Source: Dasypus novemcinctus
Taxonomy: Eukaryota; Chordata; Mammalia; Cingulata; Dasypodidae
DNA: 64,000 bases
NCBI RefSeq assembly: GCF_030445035.2
Contig: NC_080682.1
Coordinates: forward strand, 33,462,770 to 33,526,769
Direction of reading: 5' to 3'
Shown: positions 24,111 through 36,959 of the stretch, piece after piece
Layout of the letters: each line of letters starts with the position of its first letter
Numbering within the stretch: position 1 is the first letter of the stretch
Notes under the pieces: model-generated
The model's database searches: none
The model's input: the letters and a program-made list of their open reading frames with translations, nothing else
What the model was told of the DNA's origin: nothing
Position numbers and translations under genes: made by a program

Positions 24111-25375
24111 TCACTCTTCCATGATTTTCTCTCTGGAACACAAAAAAAAATATGATCTACCCATGAGTAAAATACATTTATCCATCCCATTATCCACAAT
24201 CTTTAAGTCTTTCTGCAATATCTCTAAGCACAAAGTATCATCAAAATCAGTTGAGGATGTGGCCAATTGTGGGGACAAATTTCCTATAATCTTTGGAACT
24301 GTGAATCCTAGAAAACAAGTTGTCCGATTCCAAAATTTAATACAGGGAAAGGCATAGGACATTCCCTTTCCAGTGGTCAGAAACCTAGAGAAAAAGGGGA
24401 TCAGGTTTCCTGAGCAAGGTTGAAATCCAACCTACAAATTCTGTTAGATTTCAAGGTCTGAGAGCCATCTGTCAAGCTATGCATTGTAGTCTGGGGCAAA
24501 TGGAGTGGATGTCCCCCCTTTTTAAGCACCTGGAGAGGAGTCTTGCTCTGCAAAGAGTAGGGCCTAGGTTCCATACCATCTTGCACTGGGGTGGAAGCTC
24601 ATTTCCCTTAACATCTGGACAGAAGCCTTGCCCCCTCCAGCCCTGGCTCAGAAATCCTGCTATACCCAAAGGCTTGAGCTAGGGAGATGTCTTCAGTGGA
24701 GACTTTCCAACTGAAAAGTCATTTTTTTCTTCCTTTTGCCTTGTGTCTTCTTGCACTCACCCTGGCATTTAATCAGCTCACGCAAACTTGTCAAAAGCCA
24801 TCACAGAAAAGGATTTTCCATAGATCCTTCCTAGAAAAATACATTTCCAGTCGTGCCTAGAATGCTGCATAAGGGAGTGATGATAATATTCTGCTTCAAT
24901 GTCTTGTTCCTATTTAAAAGAATACTTTAGTGCATGAAAATTCACTTGCACTTATAATATATGTACTTTTCTACATGTGTATCATATGCAATAAAAATTG
25001 ATAAGGAAAAAAATTTATTTCCTTGTCCCTTTTAAAATTTGGTACTTAAAAATCCTTTGACTTACTCATCTTACTTATTTTCCTATTATTGAAATAGTAA
25101 ATAAATGCTTGTGACATATCCATATACAATTATCCATTATAATTGTATGCTTTGAGTTTTTAACATTTTGAAAATACAGTTAAACATTTTAGTTATGTCA
25201 AGTGTGATGAATTTTTAAAATTTATTTTTCATTTTAATTGATTTTTCTTCTCAGCTATCTTTTTTCATATTTTCTTTCCTTAATTATGTTTCCTATGGTG
25301 GTTAATCACTCTCATAGTTTACTAAATTTTACTAGATTTATTTTAATTTTATGTCAAGTTTATTCTGACTTATTT
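24111..25375. other. Unassigned, repeat-like then AT-rich DNA
   Basis: 24111-24720 has overlapping minus and plus open frames with no domain and looks like eroded LTR-retroelement or repeat sequence. 24720-25375 is plain AT-rich DNA. Confidence 0.35.
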
Positions 25376-25379
25376 TTTT

Positions 25380-25890
25380 CCCTTTATTTTTGTCACACAC
25401 ACAAAAAATATGAGGTTCCCACTTAACCCTCACCCCCCTCACCCCACTCCTCCCACATCAACAACTTCTGTCATCATTGTAGCACATCCATTACATTGGG
25501 TGAATACATTTTGGAGCTCTATTGCACCACATGGACAACAGTTTACATTGTAGTTGACACTCTCCCCCAGCACACACAGAGGGCCATGGCAGGATATATA
25601 ATATCCAGCATCAGTCCCTGCAACATCATTCAGGACAAACCCAAGTCCTGAAAATGCCCCCACGTCACATCTCTTCTTCCCTCTCCCTGCCCTCAGCAAC
25701 CACCTTCGCCATTTTCTCCACATCAATGCCACAATTACTTCCATTACTAGACACAACTGTTCCATAGTAGAATATCAGTAAGTCCACTCTAATCCATATC
25801 CTATTCCTCCATCGCGTGGACCCTCAGATGATGCTCTCCACTCCACCTCTATATCGAGAGGGACTTAGATTCCATATGGATGATGTATAC
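25380..25890 (-). mobile_element. L1 3' UTR (antisense)
   Basis: aaaaaatatgaggttcccactta followed by cctcaccccactcctcccacatcaacaac and shared 3' UTR text to about 25890 (gatgatgtatacc). Minus-strand open frame 25439-25765 is an incidental frame of this non-coding region. Confidence 0.85.
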
Positions 25891-26245
25891 CGTGACTCCT
25901 GTGCCATATACTTCATATGTTTATCCAATCTCTGGTATATGTGATTTTCTTGAAGCTTTAGCTTTGTTAAATTTTCTTTTGCATTATTATATGATATTAA
26001 CTTATTTATTTTCTTGCTATATTGCCATTTTGTGCTCTGATATTATTACATTTTGGAATATAATTTGGTTCCATTTATCTTTCTCTTTTATATGGAGTTT
26101 AAAAGCTGTAATTATTTTATTCATTGTTTAAATGTCATTGTTATTCTATCAGGTACAGCAACAGGTTAATAATGGGTCATTATAATTTTCCAGTCTCATG
26201 TTCAGTGTATTATTCTCATGCTTTTATGATGGCTCTAAAGTATTT
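25891..26245. other. AT-rich DNA, no gene seen
   Basis: The plus-strand frame at 25880-26131 has hydrophobic runs but no recognisable family. Confidence 0.4.
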
Positions 26246-26246
26246 C

Positions 26247-26960
26247 TTACTTTAATTATTAGTCTGCCCAAGGGGTGTCAATGCAAACTAACAAAATTTG
26301 CTTCCTTTTATAAAGGGGGTTTATTAGGGGTAATAGCTTACAGTTCCAAGGCCATAGAAAGCCTAACTCAAGGTAGCATAAGAGGTGTTTTCTCATCAAA
26401 TCAATTGCCACATGTGGAAGGTAGATGCCACTGATCTCTGGCTGGTCTCTGACTTCCCTTTAGGGATCACCCTTTCATCTTGAGCACTGTGGGCCCAGAC
26501 TCTAAAGGCTTCATGCTTAAGTGATTCTTTAGTCCTCTCTCTCCTGGTATAGAGCTTGTTTCTTTATGGGCCTCCTATATCAGGCTTGTCTGTTCTGGTC
26601 TCTTCCCAATCTAAGCTGTAAGCAATCTAGCAAGTGGTTCATCTTTCCCCAGGGCCTCAGCTGTTTAAGTCTTCTTTCTGTCACATGGCAGGATCAAAAA
26701 TGACAGAGTTCTCACTACCTGTTTTCTCTTGTGTCAGTCTCAGTGAATGTCTGTTTATATAAGACCAGATAAATGGGGGGAACTCATCCTGTGACATGAC
26801 CACTGGTGTGGTCTAATCAAAAGCCGCAAATCAATCCTAACAGATAACCTAATCAAGGAACACTAAACTGAATTCCATTCAATCAAAGGTATAACACTTT
26901 GAAATAAGTTAGTATATAAACGTAATCTTTCTCTTTTGAGGATTCCTATAGTAATGTAAA
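26247..26960 (-). mobile_element. Solo LTR, probable ERVL-type
   Basis: The minus strand contains CTTATATAAACAGAC (TATA box, about 26752-26766) and CCTAATAAACCCCC (polyadenylation signal, about 26315-26330) in correct order. tattagtctgcccaaggggtg is at the left edge. Same family as 19526; its minus strand also resembles 55310-55850 (agagatgaacca-ttcactt/cacttgc). No internal genes. Confidence 0.65.
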
Positions 26961-27189
26961 ACTGCCATGCTCTCCAACTACTTGTAATTTCCTAGATAAG
27001 TCTGATTCATGATTTTTTTTATCTGTAATTCCTTGAGTACCTTAGATGCACAACTTACTTGTCAAAGTGTTACTCCATACTTAGACATTATATGTTTTTG
27101 TGAAAATATTTCCAGACACTTATAATAATCGAGAGTTAAATAATATGTTAACAGCTTTTTCATGTGAGCCAGTGCCCATACAGACATAA

Positions 27190-28975
27190 TTTACGATAAG
27201 TTGAAAGTGTGTACTTGGACTTTGAAGGGATATGACAGCAGGGTAGTGATAATATTGGGTTGGGTGGTGCAAGTTTAACAGGTGGGAAGATTGGGGAGGG
27301 TGGGTTGGAAGGTCCATAGAACTGGGGAAAGGGTTGGGAGAGGTGAACACTGGGGTTTGGTGAGTATGTGGTTGAAAGTACAAAGTTGGTAACACTCTTA
27401 TGACAATATGACAAGGAAGTGTTATGGGTTTAGGGTGTTGGTTGGGGTGCATTTGGGACAGGAAACACCTGGGCATACCTATTAGGTATATAAATATGTT
27501 CAGATGTTCATGGGGCATTGTCACTATGAATGGAGACTCACAATAACTGAAAGAATGCTGAATTCCCATCCTGGAGAGCTCTGCCACATTCTCTAATGGA
27601 ACAGCAACAGTTCCCCAAGTTCAGGGGCAATAACTGGTGAAAGAGGATGGCCCATTTATTTGACCTTGACATTGATGACTATGCTTTGAGCCTTTGCTCT
27701 TGAAATTGAAACTTAGCCTAGTGTTGTGGGATGCCTAAGATTTGCCTCCTGAGAGCCTCTGTGATTCAAATGTGGCCTCTCTTTAAGCCAAATTCAGTAT
27801 ATAAATGCATTACCTTCCCTCCAGGATGGGACATGTCTCCTAGGGATGAGCCTCCCACTGAGGGATTACTACCAAGCACCAACCAGCAGTGCAACTGGAA
27901 AATGATCTTGAATAAAAGGGGGAAAAGGTAAAGACAAATGAGTTAATATGGCTAAGAAATTTCAAAGTTAGTCAGAAGGTCCAGAGGTAACACTTATGCA
28001 CATCTCAGAAGGATCTCATAGATGGCTAAAGTGGCTACTACCCCAAATAATGTGGCTTTTGAGGGCTCTGGAGACACCTGGGTCCTATGGTCAGGGTAGA
28101 TAGCTTCAGAGAATGGTGCCTGGTCAGTGGGCCTTACTTTGGAGTTTGTGTTCCTGAGAGTGACATAGTTGGACTCAATTATGGCTTCCCTACACATGGC
28201 TCATCTGTTCCTTATATTTAAATCTATATCTCAGGCTATGGCTTGTAGGTGTATGCCAAAGAGACTGGAATCTTTGAGCTGTCCATGTACCAGATTGGCC
28301 TTGAGCCTCAGGGGAGTTGCAATACCTACTCTCCAGTTCATTGGACTCATCCAGGACAACTAACAAGGAGATGAGGGTTGTCAACCATTACACCAAGGAA
28401 ACAAGAGAGCCTACAACTGCAAGCAGGAGAGTCCTATCCATCAGCTGTATGAAATAAAAGCCCCCTCTCAATTAGAGGTGGAATGGACATCACCATTCCA
28501 GAACTCTCAGAACTGAGGAATGAACTATGTCCTAGAGTGTGGAGGCAGGTGGCCACTGGAGGCATTGGGGGCAGGGAGAGGGAAAAACAGTTGTAATATG
28601 GATTTTCATTTGGCGCTTAGAAATCATCCTGAATGACATTGCAACAACAGATATAGACCATTTTATATCTTCCCAATGCATGCAGAATTGTGTGGGAGAG
28701 AATATAAACTGCAATGTGAACTATGGTCCATGCTCACTGACAATGCCCCAGGGAATGTTTATCAATTGCAATCAATGTGCCACACTAATGAAGGATGTTG
28801 CTTATGTCAGAGGGTGGAGGGGGTATGTGGGGGGGGGGTATGGGGAGTAGGGCACAAGGGAATCCCTATATTTTCTGTATAACATTTATGTAATCTAAGT
28901 ATTTTTCAAAAAACAAAAAAATATATATTATTTTTAAAATAAATAAATAAATGGCATCTATACAACTGCAAAAAC
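27190..28975 (+). mobile_element. L1 3' UTR, long copy
   Basis: Sense copy of the xenarthran L1 3' UTR: a G-rich phrase near 27290, ggggcattgtcactatgaatggagac, gatgggacatgtctcctagggatgagcctccc, cctgagagtgacatagttgg, then a terminal G-rich tract at 28808-28850 and an AATAAATAAATAAA tail (28938-28950). Open frames on both strands, including a 155-codon minus frame at 27120-27587, are shadows of this non-coding DNA. Confidence 0.85.
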
Positions 28976-29039
28976 AAACAAACAAACAACAAAAAAAGTC
29001 CCCAAGGTGACTCAATTTATTCTCATGGGAGACTCAAAT

Positions 29040-29870
29040 CATCTGAACTTTCAGATTCCTCTTTTCCTTGTCTCATTGGTGTTCTGTCATCTTACTTTGG
29101 CTGGGAGTCTGGACATCAACCCTCAATAGTGCTGATTATCAACTTCAAACACCTTAGAGATATTTCCTCTGATGATTGGCTATCACCAATTTGGGAATTC
29201 TACCATGATTGGTCCTAAAATTTTGGTCCATTTCTTGGTTAAGAAGGAAACCATCTCCTATTTTTGGTTGTGCAGACCAACTGGGTGGATTCTTAGTTTT
29301 CTTTCTGGATGCAATGGCCTATGACCACTATGCAGCTATTCCATTTCCCTTCCCTGCTCTCCATGGTGATGGTGTCCTGCCTACCTTCCTCATGTACCTG
29401 TACAGTCTGACTATTGCCATGACTATCTTCCCTTGATTGTTCTCTGAGTCATAAGGCTCTTCAAATGTAATCAATTTTTATTGTGATAAAACCCCTCCAT
29501 CAGCATTATCTTTGGTATCCACAATCCAGAAGTAGTCATCTTTACCTTTTCAGGTAATGATTTGTTGTTTTCCTGGATCAATATTTTGATATCCGACTTC
29601 CATGATGTCCTCTCCATTTTGAAGATATGTTCCTCAGAGGGAGAGAAAAAAATACTTTTATACCCATGTTTTTCACACCATTGCTTTCACTGTGTTATTT
29701 GGTACTCTTCTTATGTATTTTCAAACAATGAACAATACCTCATTAGAGAGTGACACAATGCCCCACGTCACTTACACCCTAAGGATATCTATGTTGAATC
29801 CTCTAATTTAAAGTATGTGAAGGATGCACTGAAGAGATTCCTGACTAATCCATGTTATTCTTTCAAACTA
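29040..29870 (+). pseudogene. Olfactory receptor pseudogene 2
   Basis: Fragments in several frames: loop/TM3 text (ISYFGCADQLGG-type and AMAYDHYAAI, equivalent to the MAYDRYVAIC motif with Arg changed to His) in 29209-29436, then TM4-TM5 text, SSEGEKK near 29635-29650 and a C-terminal LRISMLNPLI-type end at about 29781-29810. The N-terminal exon portion is missing or eroded before 29040. Multiple frameshifts. Lies directly after an L1 tail. Confidence 0.8.
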
Positions 29871-29879
29871 TTTTAAGCT

Positions 29880-31795
29880 AATAACTACAAATCTCTTTAT
29901 TTAAGGGATGGCAATTTCTTCTGTGAATTGAAGGATAAAAAATAGCCAGTTTTTCATTGATTTAATTTTAAATGGATACACCAATGCATTTTATTTCAAG
30001 CTAAAATATCCAGCCAATTATTCCATATATAGAAAGGTTTAAAGTTTATAATTAAAACAAACATATTTCATAAACAATATCTGAAAATAAATAAATGCAC
30101 CTGAGTTAATCATAATATATGTATTTTCCTAAAAACTGAAAGATAGTCTGATGGTGATAGAGGTATGTAAGAATCTTTTCTTTGGCTGTACTTGAGAACC
30201 AGATCATCCTCTTTTCCATCTCCATCCTTTATTCAATGCTTAAAGTTTTTGCTATTACTTTTACCTTTTATCACATCATTTTCCATCAATTTGCAATCTT
30301 TTTGGGGCCCATTTAAATCTTGATATTAAGGTCAACTTATAAATAAAATTTTATTAAAGTATATGACTCATACATGAGCATGAATAGACAATGTATAGTA
30401 AAATATGTGAATTTACAATACAAACATGCATATCATCATGCAAGGTTCCATACATCTCCCCACCACCAACACCTTCATTGCTGTGAAACATTTGTTACAA
30501 CTGTGAAAGAGCATCCTCAAAATATTAATACTAACCATAGCCCATATCTGACTTTTGGCATAGTTTCTGCCAACCAACTCAATTATTAACAACCTATATT
30601 AATGTTTATACTTGTTATCATTCAGAGAAAACGTTCTCATATTTGTCCTATTAATCTCAATGAATCTTCCACCACTCTTTTATACAGTCCCACACTTTGC
30701 ATAATTCATTAAAAGTGTATATTCATTGGCTCTCATTTTCATCATAGAGATGTGCTGAACATCAATTTATAGCACAGAAAAAAATTAACACTTTAGAGGA
30801 AAAGAAAATATGAATGCTTGAAACCATGCTATAAGACATACGGCAAAATATTCCAAAAGAAAAGAAAAAGGATTCTACCTTTCATCCTTCTCATTCAGGC
30901 ATGCACTTGGGCATCTATGGGAGAATAAGCATGTTTTTCTACTACTTATGCATTGTCATATTTTTGAAAAGAGCAATCTAATATCTTGTACTTCTCTCAT
31001 TTACTAGTGTTCAATAAAATAATTCCATAAATGTCTACACAGTATATACCTATTGCAAGTTACTAAGCTAAAGCTATTTTTTAATCTAACTTTACATGGG
31101 ATCCTCTTTAAAAGACGAACAAAAGAGGAATTTACTCGAAGATTCCATACACATACTGAAATATTGTTTGTTACACTATCATTTATAAGTGACAAACCAA
31201 CTCCATAAACCAATTAGGCACATCAGCAAAGCTCAAGCTTGCAAAGAAGTAAGATGGGAAAAATAACTTATCTGCTATCCCTGATCTTCTATGGTCAAAG
31301 TATACTTCATTTAACATTACTTTTTTACAGTCCCAGGTTCTGCATATATAGGTGTTCAGGGAGTTCTATGGTATCTTCCATCTAAACAATGATCCTAATC
31401 TGTGCTAGTGATGTAAGAGTGACAGGGCACCGTCATGAAAAATGTACTTTGGGACATAACTATGTATTTAGGAAGCCTTGAAACAACAACCACAGGGGAC
31501 CCCAATTCTGTAACTGAAGCAGAAGCCGTAGCTCCTATCCAAGTCTATAATTTAGGGATTGGACAGAAAGCATTGCAATTGTGTAAATCTAGTTTTTTGC
31601 ATGCATTAAATACTGTCAATAATATGAGATTAAGAACAGGCAACACATTGCATAATTCAGAAGTATAATAAGGACCATTTCTCAAATTTAAGCTCAAATA
31701 TCAGTGTAAGAAAGCCCATACTTTTGATTTGTTGAGTATATCATTTTGTTTTAAAGAGTGTGATTTAATACCTCAAAATTGTATATGCATCTCAT
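29880..31795. other. AT-rich intergenic DNA; possible old L1 3' UTR at 30310-30800
   Basis: 30310-30800 has wording of an older L1 3' UTR in antisense (aaattttattaaagtatatgactcatacatgagcat; catctccccaccaccaacaccttcattgctgtgaaacat), at low confidence. The rest shows nothing recognisable. Confidence 0.4.
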
Positions 31796-31797
31796 TA

Positions 31798-32130
31798 CAG
31801 GCATACCTGGCAGTGATCACCATTTCAGGTCCATTGCAATAAAGCACATATTGCAGTAAATCGAGTCATACAAATTTTTGGTTTCCCAATGCATATAAAA
31901 GATCAGCCTATACTATACTGTATTCTATACATTGTGAAATAGCATTATGTCTAAAAAATATGCATACCTTAATTAAAATGTGACACAGAGTGACAAAGTG
32001 ACCACATATGGTAGAAAAATGGCACCAACTGACTTGTCCAATGTAGGGTTGCCACACACCTTCTATCTGTAATAAAAACCATATCTATGAATTACAATAA
32101 AGTGAAACACATTAAAATGAAGTATGCCTA
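31798..32130. mobile_element. Tigger-like non-autonomous DNA transposon (MITE)
   Basis: 333 bp with terminal inverted repeats CAGGCATACCTGG at the left and the complementary AGTATGCCTA at the right. Flanked by TA on both sides (31796-31797 and 32131-32132), the target of Tc1/mariner-pogo transposons. Interior phrases gcaataaagc, tttggtttcccaatgcatataaaag and atagcattatgtctaaaaaata match my recollection of Tigger1 ends. The transposase gene is deleted. Confidence 0.85.
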
Positions 32131-32132
32131 TA

Positions 32133-34300
32133 CTGTATGTATGTAAAGGCTTTTATAGTATATAAATTATTAAGAAAAAGGTAGCAATTATCATGATTCT
32201 ATATTTTTTAAATTCAAAAGCAAAATAAAGGAATTTCACTCTTCAAAAATAGGGATTTCCTTTCCCTTAAATTCTAGATAATTTTGGCTTAAGCAGCATA
32301 TCCCTCTCTCTGGAATTTCAAAGATCCCAAATCCAAATACCTATGCTGTCAAAAGCTTCTGAGAAAAGCAGAAGTTTACATCATAACTCAGCCCTTCTTA
32401 TTCCAAGAGTAATATAGCCACTCCGCCAGAGAACAATTTCCCACTTGCCCTTCATCTTCTCCATTCCCCTAGCCTTACACCAATTTACTGGCTCCTTCCA
32501 CTTTCCACACTTCTCCTTTCTGATATTTCTTTATCTCCATCGAGAACTGTACAACTTTATTTCCTACTCTTAAAGAGCATTATTACTATGTAGTTAGAGG
32601 TTCTTCAAAGAATTATGACACTAGTTGTTGCCATCTATTCAAAGCTGCTGTCACAGCTATGATTTGTTTCTTCATTGCTTATCATGGCATTTTTAGAAGA
32701 AATAATGTTTACCTGAGGAGAAGTAGCTTTGTTGACACAGATGTTGTGAAAATAAACTATTCCTCATTTCCAAAATGAACATGAGTTTGGGTTAACTAAA
32801 GGTCTACTTCATTAAAAGCAATTCTAATCACAAAAGATATTTGACAAAAAAAAAAGTGAGAAGTGGATTCTGATAATTTCAAGGAAAGAAAACACCTTTC
32901 CAAAAAGAAATTCAATCATCAAATAGAATACATTATTGGATAGGAATGGTTATTAATGTTTACTCATTGATCAACAGAAACGTATTGATGTAGACATGGG
33001 CTCATGAGGAGATTATATCATGTTATTTAGAAAGTTTTGTGAAGTATATGTTAAAAAAATTCATGTTCATATTGTAAGCTTAAAGTTTTGCTTCTGGATC
33101 ACCAAATAATCATTATGGCTGCAAAGACAAAAAAAAAGAACACTTATTTGCATGCAATGGTATGTTCTCTGTATCTGTAAGCACTTATCTCATTCCTTGA
33201 TTCTAACTTTTGTTTTTTTCAATATTATCAATGTTTTATTGTTGATCAATTGGAAAATAAAGACTCTACAGCATAAAGCCAGTGTAAAAAGCCAGTCAGG
33301 GCAAACAAGGAAGACTCAAAGTGACTTTGATGCTGGGATACCACACAGGAGTTAGGCTAGATCTCCATTACTTTGCTGTACCTAACAGCAAGGGAGGATG
33401 GGAAACAGTCTAGTCATGTGTCCAGGAGACAAAAAAAATTATTTGGCAAGGAACAGAATACCTCTTCTATAAAGTGTGTCAGTTCTGTGTGACTTCATCA
33501 ACTACTTTATCAGCATTAACCAACTCTTCATCCTACCACTACTAACAATAATAAAATATTAAAGAACTATGAAACATATTTTTGTTTCTCTTTTAAAATA
33601 TTTGAATTTCTTTGTTGACATTAACTTTGCTTATTTACATTTCAAATAGAGATTGGCATTTATAAAAATGTAACAATATATTAAGGTTAATAAAACAATA
33701 ATGCTCTATCAAATTTATTGTGATTGAGTTTATTTGTCTCAATAGTTACCACTTACATAAGTAGCATACATTCATATGCAAGATTTCAGAACTCTGAAAT
33801 CCTGTACATTGATGATTGAATGTATATTGATAAAAGTAATCTTGCAAGTATCTATTAGAAATTGAATGTGTGTATTTGCCTGGAATCAGGATCCATCCAG
33901 TCCTGGATATAGTTCATACAATATTCAGTCATGGATAATCAGAGTTACACACTCAAATTTGTGTGTTTTGGTACATGTAGAAATCAGTAGTAAAGAAATA
34001 AAAGCAACTTTTTTTTAAACAAAACAATGCATTTAAGGGATGCGAGTATATAGATAAGAGAAATTTAATAACATTATTACAGTATTAGTGGAGACAAGAA
34101 GGAAACAGAGAATTGGTGTGTATTTAGCAAAATTAATACATCTCAAAAATTTAATTGAATGAAGACCTTAAATATCAAAATGAGATACATTCTAACATAA
34201 GCACTCCCCTTATAATATGTATTGTAATTATGTTATATAGATATATGCCTTTTTGAGAATATCCATTATCCTTCATAGAATGTGCGGCCTGTATGTGAAG
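32133..34300. other. AT-rich intergenic DNA, no gene seen
   Basis: No recognisable coding sequence or repeat. Confidence 0.45.
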
Positions 34301-34329
34301 GAGAATTTGATGCTAGTGAAACTGAAATC

Positions 34330-34550
34330 ATGAAGATCATTCTCAATGGTTCAAATGTAATTGTGTCCTTCATCGCAATCTTTGTGTCCTAAAAGTCTAT
34401 CCTGTCTACTATCCTGAGAACTAATTCTACTTCAGAAAAACACAAAGCCTTCTTTACTTGTGCCTTCCACCTCCAGGGACTATGATTTTTACTTGTTTAA
34501 GACCAAAAACTCCTACTCCTTGGGAAAGGATCAAGTGGCCTCTGTCTTCA
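34330..34550 (+). pseudogene. Olfactory receptor fragment 3
   Basis: TM5-to-TM6/7 region only, closely matching 16676-16860 of OR pseudogene 1: gtctat-ctgtctac-at, ttctacttcag, cacaaagccttctttacttgtgcc, cttgggaaaggatcaagtgg. It has an in-frame stop soon after the TM5 text and a deletion after the CASH-equivalent. Downstream DNA corresponds to the flank of copy 1 at 20.6 kb, so this is the other member of a duplicated block. Confidence 0.8.
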
Positions 34551-34579
34551 TGAACATTGCTTGCCTTGCTTTAATTTAG

Positions 34580-35325
34580 GCACATTTCTACAATTTAGAA
34601 AATGCATCTTGTTTCTTGGTATTGGCAATGTTGGTCAACAGATTCTCTGATTTTTTCAGACAATAATAAGTTCACGGTTGCTTAAATTTTAATGGAAAAC
34701 AGTTTGGAAAGGATGTATGATGTTATTAAATAAGTGTAATATAAACTTTGGAAAATATGAAAATACTTAACTGTTTTCCAGTTCCTATGTATATCAATGC
34801 ATAGCCTAAATAGACAAGATTTGGTATGAAGTATTTATACCAAACTTGGTATGAAGTATTTTATATATATATATATATATATACACATACACACACAAAT
34901 ATCTATATTTAAAGATACTTAGATCACACAAAATGTTACACAAAAAATTTTAAGGAATTCCCATGTGTCCCACTCCCCATACCTCCCACCTTTCCCCATA
35001 TTAAAGACTGCTTTCATTAATGTGGAACATTCATTGCAGTTGATGAATACATTTGGAATATGGCTACTAAGCATGGATTATAGTTGACATTGTAGTTTAC
35101 ACTGTCTCCCACTCAATTCTGTAGTTTAAGGCAGGATATATAATGGCCTGTATCTGTCATTGCAGTGTCATTCAGGTCAATTCCATGTCCCAAAAATGCC
35201 CCGTATTACACCTCTTTTTCCTTCTCCCTGCCTTCAGCCCCACCAGTGGCCACTGTCTCCAAATCAATTATGTGATTTCTTGGTATGAAGTACTTTTTAA
35301 GACAAAATCCTTTTGTTTATGATGG
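34580..35325. repeat. OR-flank paralogous block, copy 2 (left part)
   Basis: Counterpart of 20640-20930, split by an L1 3' UTR at 34862-35280 and then by the ERV starting at 35331. Resumes at about 37490. Confidence 0.7.
34862..35280 (-). mobile_element. L1 3' UTR (antisense)
   Basis: Near-identical target duplication TTGGTATGAAGTATTTT / TTGGTATGAAGTACTTTT at about 34846-34861 and 35279-35296. A (TA)n(CA)n microsatellite replaces the tail, followed by gatcacacaaaatgttaca, ttcccatgtgtcccactcccc and 3' UTR text. Confidence 0.8.
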
Positions 35326-35330
35326 TCTAT

Positions 35331-35708
35331 TGTTGTATCCAGCCTGAAGGGTATCAGGAATGAATAACAAAAGAGAAGGGATCAGGGGATCTGGGAGTCA
35401 ATGCCCACAGACAAGTTTATTTCCATTCAGCTGCATGTTTATAGAGAAAGCTTGCATACTAAAGGCCCAAAAAGCAGAGACAGATTTACTATTGTTATCT
35501 TATAATTAGAAACAGGGACAGGCCTTAACTTTTTAAGGCAGCTTTATTCTTTCTTCTAATCTGGCCTGTTGACCTAATAGATCTTAACCAGAGACATTCC
35601 TGTCCTGTTGACTAAGGGACTCTCATCAAAGAACATTCTTTTCTTGCTCTGTTTCCTAAGTTACACCACATCTTATTTTCTTCAGCCAACAAGTCATTAC
35701 TTCCTTCA
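35331..35708 (-). mobile_element. 3' LTR of lineage-A ERV
   Basis: About 378 bp from TGTTGTATCC to CTTCCTTCA. Adjacent on the inside the minus strand reads AAAAAGGGGGACA, a polypurine tract, which fixes the strand. The left part matches the LTR fragment at 1684. No matching 5' LTR is present at the other end. Confidence 0.75.
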
Positions 35709-36164
35709 TGTCCCCCTTTTTGTTTTAGGGTGAGGGTGACAGTGCCTGTCTTAGGTTGCCCTTATCTCAATTTAAGAGTCTTATCTGTCATTGACTATCA
35801 GCCAAGCTCTTCTGGCACAATATTTTTTTGCAGTGATCTTGCAAGAACTAGGTTATTGGCTTGTTCTATCTGGTCAGTGCTCTGTAATTGCTGTGTAACA
35901 TATCATTTAAAACAGGCCATTGTAATAAGTAGTATTACTAAAACAGCCATCCCTATTCCTAAGGATGATACAAAATGCTATGATTTCCACCAACTTACAG
36001 GATTAAACTTCCTAATATAGAAATTAAATCAGAAAAAACATCTCTATCAGTGTCTACATGTATCTGATTCTGAGACAATTCTAATATTTTCTTTTGCAGT
36101 TCAACAATTTCTGAGGAGATATTTGTTTTGTGGTCCAGTAAATGATTTTTTATTTTTTCCCACT

Positions 36165-36950
36165 TTATCTCTGAAGAATTATATACAAGTGGTGTAATAT
36201 AGAATTGCTTTCATTCCAATCACATTTAAGTCCTCTCAACAAGTTTAGATTATGCAACTGATCTCCAATATGCAATATAACAGATTCTAAATCATTAACT
36301 ATATTATTAAACTGCTCATCAATATGCTCTTGACTATGCCATAAGTCACTGGTGTTTTTATGCCAATCATGAACATATTGCTGGGTCTGAACTGTTTCAT
36401 GCAATGCAATGGGAGCCATGGTGACACCTATTATTATTCCAATTAGTCCAGTATTCCAGCAATAATCAGTTCTATTAGTTGCTTTGCTCATTTTATATAT
36501 GCTTGTCTGAGACGTAACAGCAATTGACTTTCAGGTGATGACTGCCACACCTGGGTCATACGCACTGGAACCCATACTTCTTTTCTTTTCCAAGCAGCCA
36601 TGATAGTTTCATTTTCCTGTAAAATATTTTCAGAAATACAAGTATATAGTGTACAATTTTTACAAAACAGGGTTTGATTTCTAATTTCTAATTTTCCTGT
36701 CACAAAAACATAGGATCTCATATACATGTCTTGAAATGATATGTTTGATTAAAATAAAGATATTGTCCAGTGTCATTCTCATTCCTGAGTCACTCATAAG
36801 TAGGAGCTAGTCCAAGAAATGCTTTCCATAAATTTCTCTGAACAATTTGTGTACTATTAGTCCATGGGGAAGGTTACCACCTTCCTTTGTTTTTCCAAAT
36901 AACTGATCTATTAGTAAATATAGTTCATATCCATGTAAAATAGTTTAAGC
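36165..36950 (-). pseudogene. Betaretrovirus-like env (SU end and TM), lineage A
   Basis: The 36165-36491 frame has a hydrophobic fusion-peptide-like start (LIGIIIGVTMAPIAL) followed by a heptad-rich ectodomain (WHKNTSDLWHSQEHIDEQFNNIVNDLE, shown in part) and a Cys-Asn-rich loop, the layout of class II ERV TM. 36488-36727 is the SU end in another frame. 36730-36950 continues SU text that aligns with 44260-44560 of the provirus at 42-50 kb. The membrane anchor is not recognisable. Frameshifts and stops throughout. Confidence 0.75.
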
Positions 36951-36959
36951 TTGCTCTGA

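Noticed and set aside
27120..27587. 155-codon minus-strand frame, Pro/Ser-rich
   Set aside because: It lies mostly in the antisense of an L1 3' UTR; the composition follows the G-rich non-coding sequence and no domain is visible.
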